Shown one piece after another: positions 11,501 through 26,500 of a DNA stretch of 64,000 nt. The position numbers and the translations under genes are program-made. The stretch is from Ophiura sarsii (lineage: Eukaryota; Echinodermata; Ophiuroidea; Amphilepidida; Ophiuridae), in contig CM069457.1 of NCBI GenBank assembly GCA_035610835.1, positions 43,255,319 to 43,319,318 on the forward strand, given 5' to 3'. Positions within the stretch are counted from its first letter, which is position 1. Every line of letters starts with the position of its first letter. The notes under the pieces are model-generated. The model was given only the letters and a program-made list of their open reading frames with translations. It was not told the origin of the DNA and did no database searches.

Positions 11501-14500
11501 ATAAAAGGTCAATTGAATTTATACAACTTATTTTGGAGAATGGATTCCGTAATGATCTTTAAACCTTTTATAAAATGTACCTGTTCAAAGGCAACTTTTA
11601 TCCTGATTTTGTGTTATTTGATAGTTAAGACTAGGAAGCACACCATTTGGCCTAATCTTAATGTCCCTTGAAAACTACCGACCAAAACTTAAAATTAATG
11701 TCATTACTGTTCGACTGACATTGATTTGTCTGCACTTGAGTTAGATACTCTACATTTGGATAAAGAGGAAGTTGGTTGGGGCAGGGGACGGAAAGAAAAA
11801 GATGTCAATAAAAACCTCAAGAACTACAACCGAGGATCCCGGCTTACTTTGCCTGTAGCACAAAAACAGACATATCACAGTAAAGGATAGCCCAATGAAT
11901 TGATGAGCCTTTGACAACGGCACAAGTCGGCACAACCTGGGAAAAATAAGCACATTTTAGTTCAAATGAGAGACTTTCAATCCCAATTAGTTGCATATTT
12001 CTTGATATTCTCCACATCCTCAAAATGCCAAATTTTCCCTGCAAGGTTTTTTTGAATTCCCCCAGGCCTGCCCTTATCTAATAACCAACCATTTCCATGG
12101 GCGTTTTCATTAGCCGAGCATTCATTGTGCAAACAACAATCCTGTGTGAGAGACTGGGAAGACTGACATACTACCATGGATGTGATTGGAGTGAGCTAGC
12201 TAGGACGGTGGCAGAGATCATGAATACAACGCCAACCAAACTGGCCGGTCACACAAGAAGGTTTTAATCTATAGACATTTTTTGTTCCATACCTTTTTAT
12301 GATTGCATTTGACTGAATTTTTTTTTCTGATTTTATTTAATCACTTGTATGTAATTGCGTGTGTATATATTATCCATCTAGATTTTTAAATTGTATAACA
12401 ATTTAGCTTAATATTATGCCAGAATGTAAGTTGTAATTATTATTAGGAACTAGTATTCCCATGTCGGCCGTATTTGTTCAGTGGTTTTTATTATGTTTTT
12501 TTATAAAGGGTTTTTATTCCTCAAGTTATAATCGCCGGTTTACATAACGATGTTAGCTTGATGAATAACTACTTCCTTTCACTGAACTGGTATGGCTGGC
12601 TGTGTAATATACCGGTATCTAACTGTTTGGTGCCTTTATCTTTTTCGTTGCGATGATATAGATATTTGAGCGTGGTCTGAAGAACATCGCCCTCAGTGTC
12701 GACTTGTGGATACACTTTGTCAACTTCATCGGCGTGATGAATGACGGCAAACCGGACAAAACAGAGAAAGTTAGAGAGTAAGTGTAGTGTGTTACATGGG
12801 TATCATCAGCCTGATGGATGATGGCAAACTATTTTAACAATATATTCGCTGTCAGAGAAGTTCAGCTCTTTCCCTACGCATGCGTGCTTGTGGGCGGTAA
12901 CATTTTTGATGCCATAGATACATTTGGGCCAGTGGGATGCGTGCGTTGGTCAGCTCAAAGTCACTGTATTTTACTCCACCAATGACAACAGCACTTCTGT
13001 GTTTAGGCTTAGAACGCGGTTGTAACAGAAAAAAAAGGTGCTGAAAGTGAAGTTCTTTGCAGTCGACTATAACACAGTACAACATCTTTTGCGTGTATCT
13101 TTCTAGGATGTATGAGCATGCTATTGAGATATGCGGCACTAAATAACGCAGTACAACATGTTTTGTATTAGGCATGCGTAACGCACGTATGACCCGTGTC
13201 CCAGTAAGCAAAACACTGTAAACGTGTACAAAATCTAGATTTTACAATTTGAACTTAAACATTTTAGGAATAAAACATAAGAAATACAGGCTTTATTTCG
13301 CTCAGAAGTCTGGGACTTCATAATTTACATCGATACGAAGCGCCATTGTTATATGATTCCTTTTGTGAAGTGGTGCACCGAAAGAAATGACAGCAAGTCT
13401 TATTCTCAGTCATTTTTGTTGACTTCTTTTCATAACACTCGGCGGCATGGGAACAAGACTAGCATGAAAAGTGACGTCATGATTACAATCTCTTATTAGA
13501 AGTATTGCCCAAATGTCGGCCATTTTTAAATTTTAAACCGACAGGTTGAGTTCTGCGCATACATGTTGAAGCAATGGGCTTTTTATCTCTGACGAAAATA
13601 AAATATAAGCTGCCGATTCTTGAGGATTTATCATATTTTTTAGTTTATTTAAAGATGAAACTCAATCTTTGTAGGTTTGGCTTTGATGGTATGGGATCAA
13701 AGATCAAGTAGGGATCTTTTTGCATCCCACTTTTAGCTACATGTTTGTGCAATAGCATCACAAGTCTTCAAAAGTGTGTTGCATTTCGCGATGCTACACC
13801 GGTTAAATCAAACGCTGCACTTGGTTGTATGCACTATGCAGGTTGTTGCTGGGCTTTGAGCTTTACTCCCAGTGTGTTTGAAGGAATTCACAGAGTGTGA
13901 GACTTACAAAATGGATACGGGGACATGTTACACACACGTATAGAATGACCTGTGTCACGTAAAAGAAATTACACAGGGTAACTCATGCCTTTTTTGTATA
14001 TCTTTCTAGGATGTATGAGCGTGCTATTGAGATATGTGGTACAGAATTCCGTTCAGATAAGCTCTGGGATGCGTACATCAAGTTTGAAACGGAAAACAAG
14101 GAATGGCAAAAAGTGACTGGAATATATGATAGGATCTTCACAGTACCGACACAGCTCTACAGCCATCACTTTGACAAGTAAGTTTCGACAGGTGTTAAAA
14201 GCTTAGGCCCTCCCAAAATGGTTGTGTTGCCAACAAAACCCAGAAAACCAAACAACAAGCTCGGGTTCATGGATGTGTATTCAAGAAAATAGTCACCATT
14301 GATTGGGTAGAAAATACAGCCAGTATGTGCTTTCCTTGGTATCTTCACACATGTTGACTGAAATAATAGGTATAAAATTATTTGTTATAATTTTTTTTTT
14401 AAAAAGATCAAAAAAATCCGGCCGGCTGACCTTCCCGATTTAAGGCTTGTGAGGGCAACACAAACTTTTGTTTTTTGGCTTCTGGTACTTCTTTGATTTC

Positions 14501-17500
14501 AGCATGGTGATATCATCCAATTGCATTCTGGACCTAGCAGGGTTAATGGATTTGAACTTAAAAGTGTTTGTAAATCAAATGTTCTATATGTTGAAGTTAA
14601 GTCTAAAATGTGTATTTATTACCCATTCTTATAACGATAGTGAAATGGAATCTTTCGTTAATTGAATGTATCAGTATCGGTTCTGTCAGTAGGGTATTAC
14701 ATCGAATACATTTCACCAACTTCTCGAAAGTAACTAAACAGGATGGTTGTTTTGGGTGCTGTATGGTGAACTAATATAAACAACTTAAGGTGTTTTCTAA
14801 AGGCATCAGCGTTCACCGCTGCATCAGTAAGGCTCTTCCACGGGTTACGGTGCGAATGATGAGTAGACTGCTAGGCAAATAAGAGCCAATTTATCACACG
14901 CCACAAACGAGTGACAATTATTTGACCTAGCAGGGTTAATGGTTTTGAAATTCAACATTCTATATGATGAAGTTAGAGTCTCGAATTTGTACTTATTACC
15001 CCTTTGAAAGTCAACTATCAGTCAGTTTACCAAACTGTCAAACCTGCTGTAAGCAGGGAATTATTACGGAAGAGCACAGGTACACAAAAGCTTGAATGAA
15101 GCATCAAGGCGCATTGTCTGCTGATGAAAGATTAAAGTTGTAGCAACACTTAAAATTTAAAAGTAATTTTATCAAGTGTTCAGAATAAAGGTTTATAGAA
15201 TCCTAAACATCTAAATAATAAAACATCCCCTTTTCAGATTCAAAGAGTTTGTACAGAAGCACCATCCTAAGGACATCATCTCTCTGGATGAATTCATCAA
15301 GTTCCGTCTAGAGGTAGTAGCAGAGAAAGGTCCTGTTGAAGAGACTGAGGGTCCTATTGAGGGAGGTGCAGATGATGATGCACCTCCTGGATGTGATGAC
15401 GATGCACCTCCTGGATGTGATGATGATAGTACTAAGAATGTGGAATCTAAGGTGAGGACTACACAGTGTTGTAACCAGGGGGGGGGGGGGGGGGGGGGTG
15501 AGAGAAACATCTTGTGAAAGAGACTGAGGGTCCTATTGAGGGGGGTGCAGATGACGATGCACCTCCTGGTTGTGATGACGATGCACCTCCTGGATGTGAT
15601 GATGATAGTACTAAGAATGTGGAATCTAAGGTGAGGATTCAATCATGTTGTATCCGGGGGAAGGGGTCAGAGAAAGGTCCTGTTAAAGAGACTGAGGGTC
15701 CTATTGAGTGAGGTGCAGATGAAGATGCAACTCCTGGATGTGACGATGAGTCGCTACCAGTTTTGATTTCTAGTGCTTGAAAGAGCTTGAAAAATAGTTC
15801 CTCTGACATGAAGTGATTGATCCAATGCTATCTCATTCTGCAGCAACTTAGGTAGATTGCCTCGCCTCCCCTCCTATATTTACAAGTTAAATCAATTAAT
15901 CACCCAGATTTATATAGCGTCTAAAGCCTGGCTAAACCAAGGAGCTTAGCACCAAAAAAGCAACTAAAGAAAACTACTGTCCAGAAGCATGTTCAAATAG
16001 ATGGCATTTCAATAGTCTGATGGTATTTGCATTTTTGATAATGTTCAGGCAGCAGGTTCAATTGACAAGGTGCGTAGGATGAAAAGGCAAGTTCTCATGT
16101 ATCAGTGAATATTGAACACATTCATTGAATAGTGTTTTTCTTTTTCTGAATATTTTAGCCAATCACAGACGAGGAGAACAAATCTATCCAGCAGAAAATC
16201 ATCGCCGTCCGGGAAACAGTGTTCAAAAACAACGAACAAGAGGTCAGCAAGCGATGGACCTATGAAGAAGGGGTGAGTTTTTTTAATTTAATAAAAAATG
16301 TTTCTCATAATTATTAATCAATGGTAAGAAGGATATACAAGTAGAGCCAGACAGAGAGTCATTCATTCTCCATCATCCACAGGAATTCTATGTGATAGAA
16401 ACAATGGCCCATGAATTATTTTTATTTGGAACAGGTTTAGTCCTAGCTTAAGTTAGTCTTTCTATGTTGGACATTTTATTTTTGTTTTTATTTTTGATAA
16501 CATAATATGGATAAAAACAGGAAGGACCTCACTTTCAGTCGTGCCATGATTTAGTAGTGCTTGACAAATAAAAGTTTGAAGTCTTTGCAGTTAGACTTTC
16601 TCCTCTACAGGCCAATGTAGAAAAGGATGTAGCGCAGATTAGCCAAAAAGGGAACTGGTCTTACAATGGCAGACCAACTGTGGGTTCATTTCGGCTTTAC
16701 ATACAAACAATTTTGCAAACGCCTGCCCCATCTCAAAAAACCCACTCAAACAAAAACAAACAGAAAAGTGCCAACACTTCACTGGCTTTTGCATTTGAAT
16801 ATCAAGAAATATCAAGTTATGCTCAATACTTTGTTTTAAAATGATCCAGCCTAAAATTTGTTAGGTTTATTATTGTGTAGAAATTAGTAAGTGTCATGAG
16901 TTCCAACAAACCAAGATGAAGTAAAATGAAAATGAGAAAAGATTGATTCATCAATTTTTTTAAAAAATGGAACATTTTTGAAAATTCACAAATTTAACTG
17001 AAAATTCACAAACATTTCCTGAAATGTTTTGACCCCCCCCCCCCACCTGACTGAGAGGTATGTCTGTATAACAAAATGTTGGTTTCTTTGTCGCCTTTTG
17101 CATTTTATCTTCTCTCTTTCTTCATGTATTTCTTTCTCTACACTATAGATCCGCAGACCATACTTTCACGCCAAAGCACTGGAGAAAGGACAACTGAAGA
17201 ACTGGAAAGAATACCTAGACTTTGAAATCGCCAATGGTACCCATGAGAGAGTTGTTGTGTTGTTTGAGAGATGCCTCATAGCATGTGCCCTGTATGAAGA
17301 CTACTGGATAAAGGTATGGACTTTAGGGCGCACACAACTAATTCAGTCTAGAAATCCACTTCCCGCAAAAAATTGAGTACAGCAATAGTTCCTATGAGCG
17401 CACACAACTAATTCAGTCTAGAAATCCACTTCCGGCAAATAAATTGAGTACAGCAATAGTTCCAATCAAGCATAAAAGTGTGCGAAATTGACACATTATC

Positions 17501-20500
17501 TGGTGTTGTCCTCTTGAATGTGTTATGTGGAATGTGTACGTGAAATTAGTAAAAAAACAGGATGATTTGAGGTTTTTTAAAATTCTATCTGCTGATTTGC
17601 CGCCACTTTGCATCACAGCCCGAGGACTGAAAATTAGGTGGTGAAATTAATACTTCCAGATTCAGCGGCATTTACTGAAAAATGTAATCGGTGATACTCC
17701 CTTGATATTCAGATGTTATAAATAAGCATTGATGGCATAAGATTGCAACATTTCATAAAATGATCACAAGCACATTTGAAATAGAGCGATTTTAATAGAC
17801 CTACAATTGTGTGTAGAGCCTATGGGGAGCAAATTAGTTTTGTTCTCCCTTTATAGCAGCCCAAAGAAGATTTCTTGCACAGTCCAGCATGCTTAGCACC
17901 ACTACAGTGCCAACAGGGCTTCCCCCAAAACAAGCAGTCAGGCATGATATTTAGTAGATAAAATTCAGAGGGTTGATATTTTTCACTCTCGAATGTAGAT
18001 ATTTGTGCATACATTTGCATTTATATAGCCACATTTTAGGCAATTTGGCACAATAGTCTGCTGTTTTTTAATATTTCCAGGGAATTTCAGATTTTTTTAA
18101 ACTTGATATGAATATCATGCCTGAGCAGTGCACAACAGGTGTTAAAGTAATTAACAGCTGCAGGTTGTCAGACCCTCTACCCTATAATACATATTATAGC
18201 GTGTATTATATACAATTTTATAGAGTATATTATATACAATTTATAGCGCTTTGAGTATTTGTTGTAAGGCGCTCTATAATTATTATGTATTATTATTATT
18301 ATTATTATTACATGGTGCAGTGCAGATAAGCATAACATTCAAAAAAAGAAGTTGAATGCCAACTAAAACATGCATGTGTTATTCAATAAATAATGCGTCT
18401 TTAAGAAAAACAAGGGGAGTAAATTGAAGTTAATTCAATTGTAGTACTTGCAGTAGAATTTTCTTAAAGACCCTTGTTTAACAACATTGTATGCTCTTCA
18501 TTGTGCAATGTTATGTCAATGAGAACCAGTAGATACTGGTGGTAGAAACCAGTGGTCATGTGATGAAAGTGAAGCATGCTGGTCTGCACAACCAATCTTC
18601 CTTGATCGGACCCATTAAGATATTTGGGTTGGGATCAATAAAATCAATTTGTACATAATAGTGCCTACAGTGGAATAGGCTGAATTGTGATGTTGTGGTT
18701 TTTATAAAAGGCGTAAAATCTCTAATACGGTGGCTAGCTGAATGCTATTATCATAGAATTAAATGATCTCATTTGTTGATGAAAACAGGACTTTGGTCCA
18801 CAATCAAGTCATGTCATTTCTTTGAGTGACTTGAGTCAAGTCTTCAAGTTGTCTGGTGACTTAAGTCCAAGTTGTCAAGTAGACTTGAGTCAATAGTCCC
18901 GATTTTGAGTCGTTGGAGCGAGTAAAATTTGAATTTATATTCAATTTGGCAAGTCTGTATTCTGTATAATTCATTTATTGCTTGTTTTTTCATTTCTTGT
19001 TTATAGTATGCCAAGTACATGGAATCTCATGATAAATCTGCAGTAAGTGAAGTATACAGGCGTGCTTGTACCATACATCTCATGAAGAAACCTAACATAC
19101 ACATGCACTGGGCTGCATTCGAGGAAGAACAGGGTGAGTAAATGAGTCCTGAAATTGACAACAGTAATTACAGAAAATTCTGGATTTTTTTTTTTTTTTT
19201 GCTTCCTGGAAATACGCTAAAATATATTTTTCATGGTTTCTTTAAAAAAAAACAATTTTGCAGGAAATCCTCTTTTAAACTGTTTTGAAACATGAAGAAG
19301 TGATTAAATAAAGTGATTTTCCTGACCGACCGACCGGACTTCTGAAAGTGATATATGGACAATCAAACAATTTATTTTGTGTTGGCCTTACGGATATCAC
19401 ATGAGGTACTCATGTCTCATGATGTTTAATGACCAATTCTCTCTCGAAAGTGAAAATCGTTGATTAATTTTGCTTCATTTCTTTACAGGAAACATTGACA
19501 CAGCCAGGGAGGTATTAACCAAACTGGAAGACAACCTACCCAACCTGGTGATGATTACCTTGGAACGTATCAACCTGGAACGTCGTCATGGTAACATGGA
19601 GAATGTGACCACACTGTATGAAGATCATGTGAAAGACGCGGGCAACGAGAAGATCAGTTCATTTTATTCCATCAGATTCGCGAGGTATCTCAGTAAGGTA
19701 GGTACACATGTCTAAGGGCGTGTTTTCACTGTGCAAATGTGGACTCATACCTAGGTGCGAGTCTACATGCGTAACATTGATGTTGCGTTCTCATTGTGCG
19801 ATAAAATACATCAAAATACCGATGTGGTGTCGAGTCCACTTACCCGGATGTTACTTGTTTACAAGTTTAGGTGAGTGCGGTGCGTACTTACTGCATAAAT
19901 ACCATGCGTGCATGACATTTGGCCGCGTGAAATTGCAATTTGAAGCACGCGACTGACGCCGGCGCAGTCTGACGCAGCGCAACATGCTTGTTATTGTGGA
20001 ACAAGTGGTACGAATCCACATACAATAATGTAAGCGCATTCTCATTAGCTGATTTGGTACTAGGTCCTAGGTGCGAGACTATCTCATTGTGGTGGTCTCG
20101 ATGCTGCACCCTGGATGTAGGGTCGAGTCCACTCAAACAGGCACAGTGGGAACGCGCCATAAGCCACATCATGGCTGTCATGCGAGTGTCTTATGCTAGC
20201 CAGTCGCAGATTGTGGCGATTGGAAGTCACTCGATGGACTATGAAATGCATATCGCCCACAGCAACTCGACAGATGGACAACCAGGCGCATACGAGTTGA
20301 AGTCAACTGCAGCGATTCAGGCCGTGCAACTTTTGGCACTTTTGGAAAGTTGCATTCGATTGAACAAAACATGATGTAAATTACGTCATCGGGGGCGACC
20401 CGGATCTCAAAGCGACCTTAGTATGTTATCAGCATTATTGAATTAGTTTTTGCTTGTCATAACAACCATGGGACCAATTTAAATTCATATGTTGGAATAT

Positions 20501-23500
20501 GACTGAATGTATAATGTGCCTTCTTATAGAATAGTTTGTCCTATCAAATTGCTTCAAATCCCAAATGTTAAAAGTACTAATAAAGTCAAAACAAACTTGA
20601 CCTTGGGGGCGTGGCAACCTGAAAGGGTGACGCGACCTTAAGTCATGTGACCCCTTGACCCCTATACTCATTGGTCATTGAAAAATTGAGCACATTACAG
20701 CTATTTTCACTATAACCCTATAGCGGTGAAAATATATTGTGGAAATTGCTGTTCATAAATTAATCAAACTACTGATGAAACACACATTTATTAACAATCT
20801 CAATTTAATTCAGGGAACCTTTCTCTGGTTCGTACTATAAAATAAAATAAAGTCTGAATAGAAGCATGTATGAACAAACATAGTGAAATCTAAAGCAGCT
20901 GCATCTTGGTCATCACTGTTTTAACCAAAGATTCTTTAGTATAAATCTTGCATTTTATATACATATCACCTTAAGAATAGAACACAAGTGAAAAGTCAAA
21001 ATTGGGTGCACCCACCTGTCAAAGGCTGAAAAGTTAAAGTGTATTGTTTAAGTTGTTATCATACTTAACATGTATAAAAGTCAACTTGTATTCTTTTTAT
21101 TATTCTTTGCATCTTGTAGGTACTTGGAAACAGAGACAAGGCACAATCCGTCATAGAAGCAGCGGTAGAGAAAGACAAGGTAAGTACGAGGGGGAAATGA
21201 CAGGCTTCTTTTAACCCCAACAGGTTTGCGTACTAAAAAACCCTACTTCCAAGCCTATCTCTAAGCACAAGTGTGGACGGTTTTTGATGATGTAATCAAC
21301 CAAGCCTATATAATGAATACTGCATGAACGATTAGTTGAAAGCTTTGGCTTGCCTATGAGGGCTAGGGTTTATTTCCCTGAAGGTCCTTGGATAGATTCC
21401 TGTTGGGGAGTGGCAATTTATTCGTTAATTTCTCTTTCAAAATCGGGATCACGGTTAAAAACCCGGTTAGGGGATTGGGGTTATGAACTCAAGTTATTGC
21501 ATCAAGGGGCTCCACACACATCCATAGATGCGTGACTTAAAATACAACTTTTCGTGTTGATAGTTATTTCCCGTATGTGATAACAGAGCGACAACGTAAT
21601 GTAGTGTAGAGTCAATTCTCTCAAGTAATGGAGAAGCCTAAACTTGCACTTGCAGGGAACCAGCATAGATATTGTTAGCCCACGATCGGTTGATCAATCA
21701 ATATTCAATCAATGCTAAATCGATCAATATTCAATCAAATAATGTTTAATCAATCTAAATCAATATGATATTCAAAGTTGGGTATTTTTTTGTTGTTGTT
21801 CAAAATGACACAATTTAAAAAAAAAATCTAACATTTTTGCCAATCTTAAAAAACAAATGACAAATTTATATCCGAACAAATATAAGTTAGTATCTACTAG
21901 AATACACAAATTCCCCCTTTATTTTAATGGTTCGTTCGGGCCCATAGAAATGTTTTTTATTATTTTTTGGTTGCTTAATTTTTTTCTAATGTTTTTACAG
22001 GAGAATATCCAGCTGTATCTGCAGCTGTTTGATCTTGAACTTCAGAAGACTCCTCTGGACGAGGACTCCATCCTGTGTCTATTTGATGTGGTCCAAGAGT
22101 TGAACTTTGACACGGAGACAAAAGTGCGTTTCTCGCATAGAAGGCTGGAATTCCTGCTGGATTTTGGAACCGATGCCGTCAAGTAAGGAATGCTTCAAAT
22201 TCAATTTGATAAATCTTGTGATTTAATCAAGCAAAATGAGTCGAAAATGTCACAAAGTTGGCTTTGCAATGCTTCATTTTGCAGGAAACCCCATTTTTGA
22301 AATGGATTAATTCCGAAGATTTTAGGAATTGATGGTATTCAAAATAATCGAAACCAAATGAATTTTACCCTTTGTTTGGTTGTATCTCAAAAACTTAAAT
22401 CTGTGTTTGCTGACAACATGGCCTTTTTGACATGACTGGTCACATATTTGCGAGGTATGATCTTGCCCCTCTTAACTGTATTATCTGTGTATTTCGCTTC
22501 ATCAGGTTACACGGTGCGCAAGGAGACCATACCAAACTCCTCAAAGTAAAAGAAGACGAACAGAAAGCCGCTATTGCTGCGGCTTCCGTAGCGGCAAATA
22601 AGAAAAGAACTGGAGATCAAAGGTGAGTGCAGTACATGCAGAGCATCATATCACATATGCTTGTAAGTTGGGCCATTATCTAAGCTGAGTGCAGTGCGTG
22701 TTGTGCAGCATCACATTGCATGTGAGTGTTTAATTGTGGGTCACTCTCAAAGGTGAGGGCAGTACGTGCAGAGCATGAGCAACATATCAAATTTGTTGTG
22801 CGATTAAAGTTCTTGCAAAGCATATTATTCATACCATTTCAACCATACAAAAGGGAACTTATGTTTTCCTAAGTAAAAAATGAGATTTTATATCAATATA
22901 AAAAGGCATTCACAGAAGTTTTAAAATTAGACTTCTGGTAGAAATTTCTTTTTATTTTCCAATTTTGTTATGCTCAATTTTGTCAAATTTCTTCAGATGG
23001 ATTTTGCCGACATAAGCCACCTTTTGATATGATCAGGGCTGTGCCACTACAATATGCTTGCTTGTCATTGCCAAGAATGAAACTCGTGTGATAGCGCCCT
23101 CATTTTAAGAGTCACATTGGGTGTCTCATGTGTGTGTGAGCTGTCAATCATTGGTGCTGCCAAGAATAGCGCCAATCTGGTTGCTCTTGCCCAGAGCCAC
23201 ATCGTGCGTATGCCCACATGCTATTTTGAATTTCCTCTCCCATTATTATTAGACTCCCTGATGTGACTTGTCAGAAATTTGAACTAGGTCTCAAATTAAG
23301 AATGGAGAAGGCACTGCAATTCAAGGCAAATTGAAAGGGGCACCTACTTTCTCCAAGGCAATTATGTACTTTTGAAGTGAAAACAGCCAGAAATTGAGGC
23401 ATCAAGTCACTACATGTAGGTGGGGCATCGAAGGTAATTACCTCAATGCCTTTGATTAATTTGAAACCTGATTTCAACATTTAAACCAATGTATACTGCA

Positions 23501-26500
23501 TTCCTTTTTTTCTTCTAGTAACTCTGGCAGTACACCCCCCATCAAGAAGTCTAGACCAGCCGAGGGACGCGATGCAGCTAGACAATTCCACCAGCAACAA
23601 CAAACCCCAGGATTTGTCCCACCCCCACAACAAGGATACAACTATAACCAAGGCCAATGGGGAAACTTTCAACCGGTAAGTCACCTCCCCCCTTCTCATA
23701 CTTTTTGGTAAGGGATGGTTTCCAAATTTGTATGGTTTGAAATTTGTCGCACTGAGAAACTAAACACACTGAGATTGATGGATAATTTGTGTTGTTATAC
23801 AGAATATGGCTGCATTGTATTACCAGTCAGTACACCAATTTTGAATGAAAGGCAATGGTAACCACGTCCTAATTGCCCACTTAAGGTATTTATCGATTAA
23901 TATTGTAAATCGTCTGTGTGGAATTGCTTTCCTCAAGCGCTACTCAACCAAACCAATTATTGGATAATAAGGCAAAAATAAAAATTGTCAATGGACGTCC
24001 CTAGAATCCCTTAAAATCTCTTCTTCTTTTTTTAATGATTTAAATGTTTCCCAAATATTACTATTTTCTGCTTTAAATGAATAACTTTGCTTGAATATTT
24101 AAAAAAAACACCACCCTATTATCACATTAGAAACACTAGTCAAATTGACATTTATCAATAAAATATGTGTTAGCCGTACGAATTGAAAACCTCGCTCAAA
24201 CGGAACACCATTATGTCACAGTTTAAAAGTCTTGACTATTTTCAAACCATCGCAGTCTTGAAGCCATCCCTAAACAAGCATACTTTGATTAACTGTAAAT
24301 GTGGAAATGTTTGTGCTGCATGCTTTGATTTTCGTGCTTTAAGCAGCCAACACAAAAATAAAAACATGTCAGTATATTTTAGTTTGTGTTTAAATCCATG
24401 TAATGAACTCATATCGCAAATTTAAAAACAAGCAAAATATTTTCAAAATTGGCAAAGCATGTAAAATGATCGCTCAGAAATTGCCACATTTACAGTGCAT
24501 GGTAGAAGATATTGCATCATACAGTTAGAACAAAGCACATAGAGGGGTATCAACAAGGTTTTGAAATTACCCAGAAGTGAAGGAGCTATATCGATGAAAT
24601 TTTGTCAGTGTAATCACTGGTCCTTAAAAACATAATGGTGTAAAAATGGTCTCATAAGTCATAAGTATGTTTACTTTTTATACACGTGGCGCTAGATGCC
24701 AAGGCCATGTAAATCAATGACGTCTTCCAACGGTGATGATGTGTACATGGTAAAATATAATGGACCAATAACTCATTCTTGTGGGATGCCTTCCAGAAGA
24801 ATATTAGGCTCAGAATTCTTTTTAAATTTTTGTCATTTGTCACTCGTAGGTCTCAATTTATCTTTGTAAATGATAGAATTTCTAAGCCTCGTACTCCTCT
24901 GGAAGGCGTCCCGCAAGGATCAGTTTTTGGACCATTATCGTTTACCATGTACACAGCACTGTTTTTAAGGACCAGTTATTACACTGACCAGATTTCATCG
25001 ATATAGCTCCTTCACTTTTGGGTGATTTCAAAAACTTTTTGATACTCCATCGTATAGCTTCACAATAGGAAGCCATATTTGTATGTATTGAGGTGTAAAT
25101 TACCAGTTTAAAGTATTTTTCAACATATTTTACATAATTGTTTGTACTTTGATTTAATCAAATATTTTCTTTTTGTGAGCACTATGTCATGAGGTAGGTG
25201 TATGGTGGGTGCTCTTGGTATTAAGTAATTTAGTTAAGCAAACTGGTGATAAACAAACCACATCCCCCGTTGGAGGTAACTGTTGGACGTAACTCTCAGG
25301 TTGGGTCGTGTTAGTCAGGCTTTTCCCCTCTTCAAAATGACAACAATTCACAAAGATCTGTAACAAATTTGATATGAATGGGCTTTTGGGCAGCTATAGT
25401 TTTCTAGGAAAGCCTAAATAAAATATTAAATCTTCTATGTTTATTAAAAACATGAACACCTAGAAATCTTCAATATTAAATGTCTAGAGAGAGAATTTTG
25501 ACTAAAAGTAGCTTTTGAAAACTGAATTGAATTTGAAATTGAATTTGAAATGCTGCTAAAGAGCCATTGAATGTGAATTAACATCAAATGCTGCTAAAAA
25601 GCTAATATTGGTGTGAATGTGAATAACAGAAAATATTTACAAGAAGATGTATAAATGAAACAATGTGGCCAAATGTATTCAAGCAACACAAATCATCGAC
25701 ACAAGTGAGACCATATAAACAGACAAATATTGAAATCAAACTATAGGGATCATCAGCAATGCAAGTAAACCCAGACAAAAGCAGATCACTGGTAACATGG
25801 ATTTGGAATGAAGCATCTAGGCTTCTAATAATCAATGCATGTTAGTTAACCCAGACAAGCGAATCACTGGTAACATGGATTTGGAATGAAGCCACCAGGC
25901 TTCCAACCCGTATTCAGTACAAATATGGCAACACATGGAGTACCATTAGTCCATTATCTAATATCTTGAGGTTCTCTTGTGACCTGTGTTTCAAGAGGAG
26001 ACAGGACATGGATGACATTGTCTAGATTGCTGAGGAATAGCATTAAATTGTTCTTTCTACATCAGGGTTCTTTCTACATCAGGGAAATAGTTGGTTGATA
26101 TTAATGGGGTCATTCTGTGTCAAATCAAGCAAAATTCTGAGAGGTGACCCGTACCACCATTGATTGGTTTACACGGAATGACCCACAGGTATAGCCTACA
26201 ATAATTTTGTATTCCTTTGAATCGTGTATTTGTAAAGCTGTTTGATTAAATAAAATTATAAAATAAAATGTGGTATGAAGGTTGTCATTTCTTCATGTTT
26301 TTTTAAAAATTGTTTGTCTGTAAGAATTCAACAAGACATTTAAGGGCATTACATACTTTCAGTCAGTCACTGGTTGTTGCTGTTTTTAATAGCCCAAGCG
26401 GAGTATATTAACCCAACTCCCTGGGCGTGTTTTTTGTGAATTAAACTATCAGGGAAGAAAAACGGGTCAAATTTGGGGGGGGGGGGGGGGGAATCAGTCC

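Noticed and set aside
15211..15642. 143-codon minus-strand open frame
   Set aside because: Shadow of exon G and its tandem copies on the opposite strand.
19988..20374. 128-codon plus-strand open frame
   Set aside because: Starts inside a Harbinger-type MITE and runs into flank; no homology recognised.
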